Source of the DNA: Cryphonectria parasitica EP155
Taxonomy: Eukaryota > Ascomycota > Sordariomycetes > Diaporthales > Cryphonectriaceae
NCBI RefSeq assembly: GCF_011745365.1
Contig: NW_024468909.1
Location: forward strand, 62,001-126,000
Length of the DNA: 64,000 nt
Direction of reading: 5' to 3'
Part shown: positions 23,001-33,474 of the stretch, piece by piece
How positions within the stretch are numbered: the stretch's first letter is position 1
How the letters are laid out: the number at the start of each line of letters is the position of its first letter
Translations under genes and position numbers: made by a program
Notes under the pieces: model-generated
Database searches by the model: none
What the model was told of the DNA's origin: nothing
Seen by the model: the letters and a program-made list of their open reading frames with translations, nothing else

Positions 23001-25282
23001 CAATGTCAAGATGAGTATGATTTCTACCGCAGGTTGGGGTTCCAAGCAGTAGCTTACCTGTACCGTGCGCCTCGACAAAGCTGACCTCTTTAGGATCTGT
23101 TCCTCCCATCGACAGTGCCTTCAGATACAGTGAATTTTGTGAGCTAGAGACTGGGACAGTAATTGGGGTGCAGTTTCCTCCTTGGTTGACGGCTGAACCG
23201 GTGATGACGGCTAAGATTGAGTCACCGTCAGCACGGGCGCGCTCTAATGACTTCAAAACAACAAGGCCGGCTCCTTCGCCACGACAGTATCCATTAGCAC
23301 TCGCATCGAAGGCTTTGGACGCGCCTGTAGGACTTAGGAATGATGCAGCCGCGAGATTCTGGTACAGGGAAGGGCTGGTAATCACATGGACACCTCCCGC
23401 CACGGCCATCGAACACTCGCTATTCTTGATGGCCTTGACATCTACAATGTTAGTATCCTAGTATCCATGGCTCAATATGGGAGAAGACAAACATGACTCA
23501 CGTTGACAGCGGAATGAATTGCCACCGCCCCAGACGAACAGGCCGTATCATATGTGATGGAAGGGCCAGTCCACCCAAAATGATGACTCACGCGCCCGCT
23601 GATGAAAGCACGCAGTGTTCCAAGCGCAGAAAACGCAGTGGCATCGTGCGATGCAATGTTGTCGGCATAGTCGACTGAGCCGACGCCCAGAAAGCAACCA
23701 ACGTCGTCAGGAAACTTCTCGGGTGACGATTCGATCCCAAAGTAGCCAGCCGACTCGAGCGCCTCGTATGCTACCTGGAGCGCCAGGCGCTGTTGCGGAT
23801 CCATGTACTTGGCCTCGCGACCGGAAATGCCAAAGAATCGGTGGTCAAAAACATCGGGATGCTGGAGAAAGTTACCCCAGAAGGGCACTTTTGGATTACG
23901 TGTAATGTTTGCCACTTCGAATCGATCCGAGGGAATTCGCCGGACAGTTGCCATACCTGCATTGAGCAGCTCCCAGAACTCCTCGAGGGAGTCGGCATCT
24001 GGATAGCGACAGGCCATGCCGATGACCGCAACGGCGGATGCGTGGGCAGAGGTAGCGCCATCTTCGTGGTCATGTGTAGCGCCCTTGTGGTAGCCACTTG
24101 GCTTGTTATTTTTTGGAATCGTTGAGTTCTTCGTCAGCGAACGTGGGATTGTTGCCTCGGCACCGACACGGACGATATCATCTACCGGAACTTGGCTGTG
24201 CGCCGCAGCCTGGCGCACGGTTTCGTACCACTGGCACCGGTCCAACAAGATGGACTCAAGTGCAACCTCGTGCAATGCCCCGTCAAGTATGAGCTGGCCC
24301 TCCACGTTCGACCGCAGTGGTAAGGCTAATCCCACAGCATTGGGTAGCTGGAACCGTGAGTCCTGGTGGAAGAGCTCTTTCAAGCGGCGCACACCATCCT
24401 CATAGGCTGGCCGATGGTGGTAGCGTCCTTGAAGATGCAGTGTCTGGGCTGATAATCCCGATGCTGATAACCTTTGTTTGAACGTGCTAGCACTCTGTTC
24501 CCGTATCGTCACCGTGGCACGGTTTGTATCCGTTATACAAGTGATGTATCCCTGATTGTGTTAGCAAAGCTCTTTGTTGGTTTATCAAGCCACGGGGCCG
24601 GAAATCATCTTACATCTGGCTCAGCCTCCAAGATTCTGTTCAGCTCGTTGTATTCATCCTGGGAAGTCCAGCCGACAGAGACAAAGGCGGCGTGGTCGTT
24701 GTACATCCTCACCAGTTTGGCAGCATCTAGATCTACTAGTGCCCCAATGCAAACAGCGATGCGAAGCACCGTTGCGACGTGCTTCTCGAATTCGGCCTTG
24801 GACGTTGAGCTAGAGACCGCCGCTGCGGTCAGAAATCCGAGACAGAACCCCTGAATGTCATGTAGCTCGCTGGTCGGCTTGCGAGAAGAGCAAGCAAACA
24901 ATGGCGTCGCTATCTCTGTTGTTGCCAGACGCCAGAAGTCAACCACATGGAAAAGAATCGTGAGCACGTCCAGTAGAACATTGTTGTGGCAGGGCCCTGT
25001 GCCTGTGATGGCCGAGGTGTCTCCTTGTTCGAAAAATCGCCATAGATTGCCGAGAATTTGCCTGCCATCTATAGCATCAAGCTCGGCATCGGTATATATG
25101 GTCTCAGCGATAGCCGGCCATAGGTCCTCCAGAGACTTGATAGTCTCGGCGAGGAAAGCTAGATCGGGCGTTGTAGTGATGGTCGTCCGCAGCTCTACTA
25201 AGTCTTTGATCCCGGCTGTCGACCGCTTCGGGCCGACCACCAACAGCGACTTGTGTAGTATCCACTCAGGTGCTGACGACAT
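17035..25282 (-). CDS. non-reducing PKS (SAT-KS-AT-PT-ACP-ACP-CMeT-TE)
   Basis: Six exons (25282-24614, 24551-23502, 23433-23058, 22994-22243, 22174-18139, 17999-17035) join in frame to 2615 aa. Domains in order: SAT with GFCLG and Cys147; KS from about residue 397 with DTACSSG and Cys561, then EAHGTG and NIGHTE; AT with GHSFG (Ser about 1009); PT with His about 1338 and Asp about 1523; two ACPs, each with LGIDSL (Ser about 1711 and 1811); C-methyltransferase with an intact SAM loop ELGAGTGGTT (about 2083-2092); and a C-terminal alpha/beta-hydrolase with HGGG and GWSTG (Ser about 2381). Such enzymes make C-methylated resorcylic or orsellinic-type acids. The SAT domain may accept an acyl starter from the reducing PKS at 43862. 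The gene is transcribed divergently from P450 no. 2 and shares its promoter. The KS intron at 22995-23057 is in frame and free of stops, so retention would lengthen the KS. Confidence 0.93.
18071..18094. repeat. (TA)n microsatellite inside the last PKS intron
   Basis: About 12 TA units within the 139-base intron 18000-18138 of the non-reducing PKS. The intron joins the methyltransferase region to the thioesterase-like domain and is the longest intron of the gene. Confidence 0.85.
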
Positions 25283-25593
25283 ACTGACTGGTGAAGCCTG
25301 AGGAACGCAAACTCAAGCTCAGAACTAAAGTCAGGTGTGATGTCGAATCGGATGCGGATGATTGTCAGAACTCGTCGAATTCTTCCTGCAACAAATTCTG
25401 GCACCGGATTGGAAGAAGTTGTACATTCAACAATGACACCCAATGCACTACCGGGGCAGGATGGAAGCCAATGTATCAGAACGCGTCGAAGCTATAACTG
25501 AGACACATGTTTAATGACCTTTGGAACTCACGTATCTGGCGCTTGAATACACACTGACCTTGGTTCAAGGCTGCGCCAGAGCGCCAGTTGGTC

Positions 25594-25603
25594 TACTCGG
25601 GGG
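25594..25603 (+). promoter_or_regulatory. TACTCGG-G-G motif
   Basis: Reads TACTCGGGGG, about 310 bases from the PKS start and 330 from the P450 start. Confidence 0.4.
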
Positions 25604-25654
25604 CAATATAGACAGACAGCCTTGTCCCACTTGGGGCTTGCACATAGCAGATAA

Positions 25655-25674
25655 TACTCGGTGTCGGGTCCCGA
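25655..25674 (+). promoter_or_regulatory. TACTCGG-T-G motif joined to CGG-N3-CCG inverted repeat
   Basis: TACTCGGTGT runs straight into TCGGGTCCCGA, the only such composite noticed in the window. Zinc-cluster proteins commonly bind paired CGG/CCG triplets. The assignment to a particular regulator is inference. Confidence 0.45.
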
Positions 25675-25932
25675 CCAATCATTGCTAATCTCAACACTTT
25701 CGACCTTGTCAAATCTTGACAGGCTCCAATGGGATGGGATGGTTCTCCCTTGCCTCGTCCGATCCTATAGTATATTCTGATGTGATTTGTTGTATTTAGG
25801 CCTGCAACCAGATATTACACGCAACTCTCACATTTGTTGCATCTTGAAATACACTGGCTGCGCTTCTCTGTCATGGCTGCGTGAAAAAGCCCGTAACGAG
25901 CCATATATTTCAGAGAGAGCAAAACATCAATC

Positions 25933-27834
25933 ATGGAGTATGGACAGTATTTGGATCTGGAGTTGGTTGGGTGGGTACCCATTGCGCAACTGATCTTGGG
26001 ACTGCTGACCATTGGCGCCGTCGCTCACCTTTTCCGTGTATATTGGCGGCTGAAGCAAATTCCGGGACCTTTCTGGGCCCGATTTACCAATGTACAACGT
26101 GTATTCTGGGTCAAGACTCGTCGATCTCATCAGATCCACCAAGCCGTCCACGACCAGTATGGCGAGGTCGTCCGATTTGGCCCTACCATGGTTTCACTGG
26201 CCAATCCGGCTTGGATCCCAACAGTGTACCCTATTCGACCCGGATTCCCCAAGGTGAGCAACTCATGCAATAAATGTCGTGGTGGGAAGTTTCGTATACT
26301 GATATGACTTCTTTCAGAGCAACTTTTACCGGACCCTGATGCCGTATACGAGAAAGGGCGGCGCGCTGCCTGCCGTTTTCAACACGCGGGACGAGGAGCT
26401 ACACAAGAAGATCAAGTCCCCCATCGCCCCGATGTTTTCCATGTCCAATACGCTTCCACTTGAGGCCTTTGTCAACGATACTATCCAAGTGATGACGGAG
26501 CAAATTGATAGGCGCTTCGTAGAATCTTACGCCACCTTCGACTTAGCAGACTGGCTGCAGTATTTCGCCTTTGACGTGATGGGCACTTTGACCTTCTCCA
26601 AGAGATACGGGTTCCTGGAGCAGGGTCAAGATGTAGACGGTATGCTGATGACCATTTGGACTTATATGAAGGCAGCATCACCGGTAAGAACGGCCAGTCC
26701 CAGACCGCCCGTTCCTTACAAGTTTGCAGACGGAATGTGGAAGCTGACCATTATAGTTCACACAAATCCCCTGGTTCGACCAGGTCTGGCGCAAGAACGC
26801 TTTCATGGCAGCCTTTCGCAAAACTGGAGGTATGGCCATTTTAGGTATCGTGGGAAAATTCGTTGCCCAGCGCGCAGAAGCGCGGAAGTCTGGCAAGGTA
26901 ATCGACAACGGCCTAGGCCAGCGCGATATGCTTTCTCATTTCTTTGACGTTACGATCGACAATCCGACTCTACCCCCATGGTACGTCTCTGTTCCCTTTT
27001 CCTTTAAGAATGACCAAGCGACTGGATCATCTAACACATACCCAGGTGTGTTACGGCATGGACCTTCTCCAACGTACTGGCTGGATCGGACTCGACTGCG
27101 ACTGTCATGAAGACTGTTTGGTTCAACCTCCTGGCCCACCCTGAGTCAAGACGCCGTCTTCTCGATGAGCTTTTGGACGCAGAACGAAAGAATGGCATAG
27201 AAAAGCCGTACCCGTCATGGAAGGATGTTTGTGACTTGCCATATCTTGACGCTTGTATCCAGGAGGGTGTCCGACTACATCCGCCATTCTGTCTTCCATT
27301 CGAGCGAGTCGTCCCCTCGGGAGGACTCAGGATTGGTGACACCTTCTTTCCCGAGGGTACTGTAGTGGGTATGAATCCTTATGTTGTGAACCGACACAAG
27401 CCCACCTTCGGCGAAGATGCCGATGATTGGAATCCCGATCGGTGGATGGTGCCGAAAGAACTGAGGCAGAAACGTGAAGCAGCGATTCTCACAGTAAGAT
27501 TACCAGCGCCCTTGATTTTGATTAGCTGGTGTCTTTTCTTTAGGGACCATCTGCCACTAACAAGTCAATGTGTAGTTTGGCGCTGGCAGACGCGTTTGTC
27601 TGGGGCGACATGTTGCTATGTTGGAGCTCAAAAAGATCGTTCCCGCGCTGCTTCTTCGATACGACGTGAGTCAGAATCAAGGATATGATGACGGTATCAC
27701 CGCTGATCTTTGTCTAGTTTGAACTTCTGGATCCCACGCGATATCAAGTTGAGAACGCATGGTTTTTCCGACAATGGGGGATTGACGTGAAAGTGAAGAC
27801 ACGTACGGAGCAGCCACACACCTCCCTCAAGTAA
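25933..27834 (+). CDS. cytochrome P450 monooxygenase no. 2
   Basis: Six exons (25933-26253, 26318-26683, 26757-26980, 27046-27493, 27576-27665, 27718-27834) give 521 aa. An N-terminal membrane helix (about residues 12-35) precedes the IPGPFW hinge. The I-helix segment is AGSDSTAT. The K-helix ExxR is in QEGVRL, and the PERF-like motif is NPDRWM. The heme loop FGAGRRVCLG is split from the rest by an intron and contains ligand Cys461. The overall pattern resembles pisatin-demethylase-like fungal P450s. It lies head to head with the non-reducing PKS, which is good evidence that it acts on that enzyme's product. The reaction (hydroxylation, demethylation or ring oxidation) cannot be specified. 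Confidence 0.9.
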
Positions 27835-28217
27835 CACAGCTAGCCGAGGAGGTATCGATCAGCTTCAATGTGTGAGAAGGACTTGGCTGAAAATGGCCCG
27901 GCGGGCCAGCAAATTCGCGGCTATTCTTCGCCTGTGCTATTTTGGAGATATGTTAGACACTGGGTATATTCAATTTCGTGCCTAGGGTCGGCCACGTGCC
28001 GACCCAAGCTGCAGCTAAGATGTACCCCGCGTGGATGCAACGTAGTGAGAGAGGGTTGGGAGCTCGGGGTAACTGGTGGGCCCAAGTATGTCTTCACAAT
28101 CTTAAAGTCATATTATTACTGTGTCCTTCCTCCTCAGATGAATAGTATCTTCCCGCTGCAAAAAAATCTTTCCCATCAAACACTATCCTAGGCGCCACCA
28201 TTGAATGTCCAGCCAGA
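27835..28217. other. intergenic, promoter of MBL-fold gene
   Basis: 383 bases with no gene. A partial motif copy, AGCTCGGGGT, occurs at 28061-28070, about 150 bases before the MBL start codon. Confidence 0.45.
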
Positions 28218-29414
28218 ATGCCTTCGCCGCCATATCTAGCACGTCCTAGAACACCTCCGCCGTTACACATACCATGTTCGTCCGCAACCGTAACAGTAAA
28301 GGTGATCGACTCGTAAGTACTTTAGTCTACCGAATTTGATTTTGTTTAATGTTGTGCCGTGTTGACCACATTTGCTTGTAGAACTACCTCGTTGTTCCTG
28401 AACCCGCCGCTGTTTTGGCAGCCCCAGATGAAGGGATTCGACGGTATCGACGTACCTATCTATTGCTTTCTTGTTTCCAACGGCGAGCGCCACGTGCTCT
28501 TTGACCTCGGTGTTCGGAAGGACTGGGATCAATATGCTCCAAAGGCCGTCGATTTGATCCGGCGCACAACAAGATGCCACACACAGAAGAACGTATCAGA
28601 AATCTTGGACCTCCACGCGAGCCAGACCGAAAAGGGAAACCCCTCTGTTCGTAGCGAGGATGTTGAAGCTGTGATCTGGTCGCACCACCATTTTGACCAC
28701 ATCGGTGACCCATCGACTTTCCCACCCTCAACAGATCTTGTAGTCGGCCCAGGGGTTAAACAGTTCTGTTGGCCAGGTTTCCCATCGAATCCAGACTCGT
28801 TTGTTCTGGATGCCGATATCCAAGGCCGCGAAGTGCGGGAGATCGACTTCACGGCAAACCCTCTCAAAATCGGCCGCTTTGACGCGTTTGATTATTTTGG
28901 CGACGGCTCCTTCTACCTGCTCGACAGCCCTGGGCACGCCATTGGACATCTTACTGCCCTCGCTCGCGTCACTACAGCCGCTGTTGGAGGACCCGACCAC
29001 GACTCCTTCGTCTTTATGGGCGCTGATGCTTGTCACCATCCTGGGGTCCTACGGCCAACAGAGTACCTGCCTCTACCCGCCCATCTATCGCCGTCCCCCA
29101 TTAGGAAATTTGCACCGACCTGCCCGGGGGAGATCCTACAGGGTCTTAAAGCCACCAGCGACCCTACCCAGCCCTTTTTCACTCTATCGCCGGTTGTCTT
29201 TCCGGACCACCCGGCGGCGCTGGAAACAGTCCGCAAAATTGCTGAGTTGGACGCCGCGGAAAACGTATTCATCATTCTGGCCCATGATGAGTCCTTGAAG
29301 AGCCACTTAGACCTTTTTCCGAAGTCCATAAATGGTTGGCAGGCGAAAGGTCTGAGGTCGCGAACCCGCTGGCTCTTTTGCAAGGACTTTGACGATGTAC
29401 CGGAGGACCACTGA
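28218..29414 (+). CDS. metallo-beta-lactamase-fold hydrolase
   Basis: Two exons (28218-28312 and 28382-29414) give 375 aa. The N-terminal exon is short and was placed by frame and by the start of the fold's first strand. The metal-binding signature HxHxDH is His133-His134-His135-Phe136-Asp137-His138, within SHHHFDHIGD. Later family landmarks are DSPGHAIGH and MGADACHH, which supply the third His and bridging Asp. The general form is that of lactonase-like members of the superfamily (quorum-quenching AhlD type) rather than true beta-lactamases. Related proteins in fungal clusters act as product-releasing thioesterases, lactonases or protection enzymes. Because the PKS already has its own thioesterase domain, a lactone-opening or detoxifying role is a reasonable alternative. 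No signal peptide is seen. Confidence 0.88.
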
Positions 29415-29709
29415 CAGACGTCATGGGCACGAGCAGCGGATTGTGACTAGAATCCCGGGCGCGAAGAAACTAATTTCTCTTTTTTTTTTCCCTGGCCATT
29501 TTTGTATGAGATTCCATTTTGCTAGTACAGAGAATCGTCCATGTTCTCAACGTCAGTCCCATTCACGGAATACTTTTCATCTGGTACACATCATGGCTTT
29601 AATCGATTGGATGAATAAGTGGTTAATCTTCACAGGACACCATTACCATTGCCTTGCCTGCAATTTAGACGGGGTTCGGATCTTGAGATCGTGGGTTTGA
29701 AGTCTAAGT

Positions 29710-31250
29710 TTAAGGAGTATCAATCTTTATATTTACAGCCAAGCCTTTGCTCGTAATAAGTGACATGATGTTGGCCAACTGTGCTGTTGTGCATGTTAGG
29801 TCGATGGAAACTCGATGAGACCCGTCCACCTGGCTCAACTCCGGGGTCAGGGCGACTGTAGTTGAAGGCGGGTGCATAGTAATGGAGCCGTTCGCTTCCT
29901 CATGTCGAATTCCTGTATCTGGATGGACCGTCGCTGCCGAAGAGATTGTAGGTAGATCCACGGGTCCCGAGAAGTCCCTGCATTCGTTCAAGAAGGCAGC
30001 TTCGAGGTCTGCATCCGGTTCCGGCACGCCGAAATCTCCATTCATTACACGGTCAGCATCCATCTATACACATCTTCTGCTACAGCTATGAAGAAGAAGA
30101 AAAAAAGGATGTCCAACCTTGTCCTGTGAATGGCATACTTGGGTATATTGTATTGTTAGTTTTCTCAAGGGGGCTTAGAAACATATCGTCCGGGTAGAGA
30201 GGGGCCATCCTGCGCCTGCTCATTCCGCGATTCGTCGTGCTCTCCATCCATTGTCCCTGCAGATCCGGAGGCGTCGTATCTCCACTTGGCATCTTGCCAT
30301 CGGAAGGCTTGTAATTTCCCGCCCAGAGGGACAGTGATTCCGATGGGTTTCGTTCCTCGCCTCTATGCCACTCTGTCAAGTGCCGTGGGTGGTTCACGTC
30401 CGAGTCCCGATCGTCTTCCGCTTCGCTGTCATCGTCACCGTCTTCTATCTCTTCGTCGCACTCGTCATCGCCACTCTCGCCATCTCGATTCGAACCGATC
30501 GAAGTGGTTCTGCTACTTTTCAGTCTCTTCGCCCGCGGGGATGACAAACCCAGGGACGACTGCTTGGAAGAAGATAGTCGTCCTTCTTCTTGACTTTTCC
30601 CCTGAAGTCTCGAGTACTGATTCTTCAATGCTAGCGTTGTCCGTTGCGGCGTGTGAAAGAGGGCTATTGTGGACCAATTGGTGCCGTGCATGCGGACAGC
30701 CATAAGCAGCCGTTCGTCCTATGTAATCTCAGCATAAGATTACGGCAGCAACTGAGCCCTAGGCAGAAGCCTAGAATGATGCGCACAATAGGAAAGAAGA
30801 CCCATGATGAACGTACCTCTTCTGATGTCCAGTCGGAGAAGTTAATGTTCGGATCCAGCACTTGGCGCCAGTGACTCGAGCACTGGTCGCCGCACCGCGA
30901 GCCTACAACAGTAGCGACCTTCGTCCAGTTCATACCATACTTTTCCACAGCGTTGCTCAGCCTTCTGTCCTCTTCTGGAGACCACGCTCCTTTCACTGTC
31001 CCACCTGCCAGGCTGTTCCACCATCGCTTGCGGCAGTCTTTGTTCGAGCGGCCTGGGATGTGCTCGGCCAGTTCGCGCCATAAAAGAGGACGGCCATTGT
31101 CGACCTCTACAACGGGTCACTTCATGTTCGTGTGTTTTGGGATTCTTTCTTCAAAGGATCTCGTGGCTGCGTATGTCACTTACCCTTCTGCACCAGATCC
31201 CGAAGCAAGGCGTCCTCCTCTGGAGTCCACTTTCGTCGCATGCGGTTCAT
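29710..31250 (-). CDS. R1R2R3 Myb-type transcription factor
   Basis: Exons 31250-31184, 31106-30817 and 30718-30118 are well supported. They encode three Myb repeats in the first ~165 residues, with the regular tryptophans (KWTPEED; AWSPEED; DWTSEED and the second/third Trp of each repeat). A basic segment and then a long acidic D/E-rich stretch follow. The last junction is not resolved. Reading on from exon 3 gives a stop at 30086 (329 aa). However, a conserved-looking frame of about 117 codons (30063-29710) lies just downstream and is probably a final exon. No fully standard splice keeps both frames: donors at 30117 or 30131 would need a weak acceptor ending in GGAG. The protein should bind DNA in the nucleus. 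Its place inside the cluster suggests, but does not prove, a pathway regulator. Confidence 0.78.
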
Positions 31251-33474
31251 ACTGGATACCCAAGAACAATGTCTACACTACCACGCACTGGGCAGGAGAA
31301 GTGTTACTGCCAAGCGTTTGACTCAATAGTGTCTGCTGAGACACGAAAAAAAAAAAAAGACTCCTCATGCAGAGTCTATTTATAAGCTGCTGGTCAGAAT
31401 ATTGTTGAATGTTCTTTTGGGACGATTAGGATCCAACATGGGCCCGAAGGAAACTGTTAACCTTTTGTAGTGGGGGGCAGATACAGTGATAGGGCAGGGG
31501 AGAGAATCGGGAGGTCGCTAGCTTCTTACGAGCAAAGCAAACGATCTATAAGCTTCAGGGTTCGCCTTGACACCGTAATGCTCCACATAAGATGCTGAGC
31601 ATACGGGCTTCGTGAAAACCGCTCGTAGAATACAAGCAAAAACTGGGCATTCACGGCCAGCATCTTAACATCTCATTTGTCTTTTATACATCCTATTTGG
31701 CACTTTCACATACGTACAAGATATCACAAAGAAGGAGTCAAGATATGACATCTCATCCCTATAGCCATACGTGACTTTGATAGTGAGGCTGGTCGTGGGA
31801 TGCCGAAACGATACCTGAGGCCAGACGAGTCGACCAACAACCGAATAAGCTGCATGATCCTGCGCATGTGTGTTCAGTAAGGAGGCGGACTCGGCTGGCA
31901 TCTGGTTCCTTCACAAGACTGTGGTGGTCAGACCGGCGTGACAACTTGGGGCCACAAGTACAGGATTCAGCGCAGTGATAAGATCCTCATGCACACCCCT
32001 CGATAGTCGGTCGTTTCCTTTTATCTCGGTTAAGGAACTCTGGTCTTGCCAATACCTAGTGCTTTGATAAGGATAGATATCGCATCGTGCCATTATCGAT
32101 TACTCCGCATAGCTTACCGCTTACCACTGGTATGTTTGCCTTGGCCCCAAGTCCATCCAGCGCATGCATCCAACCAGATATTGCAGGTGATCTAGATGCT
32201 TGCACAATAAGTCTTGCGGCGCTATGAGATCATAAACAGCAAGAATGATGAGTTGGCTGACTATGTCCTTCCGTAGACTGGGTAAGTAAGTACTGTACGA
32301 TCCTCTTGTAAATTGAGTTCATGCTATCCCTAGAACAGGACCATCATACTTGCAGGAGGAGTTCCAGTGCAAGGGCTATGCAGATTGAAACAGGTTGTTT
32401 AGAGGTCACCGGTCCTGGAAATAATTACCACCTAACACGGATAGTCGCCCGCAGGTCTTCTTGTACAGGGATAGACAGGTATATGTACCATGAACAGGTA
32501 TTGGTGTGCGAGGACCAGTGAGTCATTTGGCCAGAGCTCTAGATAGCCTCAGGAACTTCGGCCATCCGGCTGTTCATTCGTTCCTTCTTTCTTTCTTTTT
32601 GTTTTGTTTGCCTCGCAATCGAGCCTGTTTCTCGCATAAGTAGAGCGTGCCACACATCCCAAGGGCCACTTTTCCCACTTATCAAGATGACAATAAGCAT
32701 TGCGGCGCAGCTTAGGCGGCCCGGTACCTTGGGAGCCACAAATCTGGGTGGTGGCGCTCTTACAATTGTGAAATCTAGCTTGAATGGCTCATGGGACACG
32801 CGTAAGGCCCAGAAGGGAATAAAGCAGGATCGATCATTGCTTTGATCCTGAATCCGGCTGAAAGGCTCACATTTTACCACCAAGTTGACCCGATCCTGAC
32901 ATGCAAATAAAGTCCGCGGATGTTGCGGTGACTTCTTCCGGGCTTCGGCTTCCAGAGACCGGGGACGGTCAGCCAAATGCATGTCAGCTTTGGCGGTTGC
33001 TGAATGTTGGCGAACTCCGTGCTTCTAATCTCTAAGTAGAATGGACTCGCAGTCTTATGTCCGCGGAATTGTCAGATTAACAAGTGAGTCAATGCCAACG
33101 AACGAGCCGAAGTCGTTATGCCCTTGAGGATACACTGGGCTCTGAAGACTTACTCGGGGTCCAAGTGCGTATTCTGTTGTATTGTGGTTTGTAAGCAAAT
33201 TGCCTGAGCAATAAATGCGGATGAATTCTTTACTCAGTGGACTTGATGATAAGTAAAATTGCCAGGCTGAAAGCCACAAGTGAGGCAAGGTTACTTTTTA
33301 CATTGACGTGTTTGAGGAGGACCCAGCCGGACACATTCGGTCTTTGCCGAGCAGAACACGGACTGTGTAATTATTGAATCCCAAATCTCGAACTATAGGT
33401 ATGTCTTGAATCAGGTCCAAAACTTGCTGTGGAGTGTCCGAGATTGAGGTCTGTTACTCCTTTAAAGTCAAGAC
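31251..33474. other. long intergenic region
   Basis: 2.2 kb between the divergent Myb and MFS genes. A 147-codon minus-strand frame (32982-32539) has no recognisable domain and was not annotated. A strong TACTCGG-G-G motif lies at 33151-33160. A 12-base A run is at 31348-31359. Confidence 0.5.
33151..33160 (+). promoter_or_regulatory. TACTCGG-G-G motif, MFS promoter
   Basis: Reads TACTCGGGGT, preceded by CT. It is identical over 12 bases to the copy at 43543-43552 in front of the reducing PKS. It lies about 320 bases before the MFS start. Confidence 0.45.

Larger units (their letters stand above)
25283..25932. promoter_or_regulatory. divergent promoter of non-reducing PKS and P450 no. 2
   Basis: 650 bases shared by two head-to-head genes. 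It holds two copies of the TACTCGG-G/T-G motif (25594-25603 and 25655-25664). Overlapping the end of the second copy is an inverted repeat, CGG-N3-CCG, with flanking T and A (25664-25674). That is a plausible binding site for a Zn2Cys6 regulator. Confidence 0.55.

Noticed and set aside
28061..28070. AGCTCGGGGT as a full copy of the promoter motif
   Set aside because: It lacks the TA of the core, so I list it only as a partial match.
32539..32982. 147-codon minus-strand open frame in the 31.3-33.5 kb gap
   Set aside because: No domain, signal peptide or membrane helix, a lysine-rich tail, and no splice partners. Probably chance.
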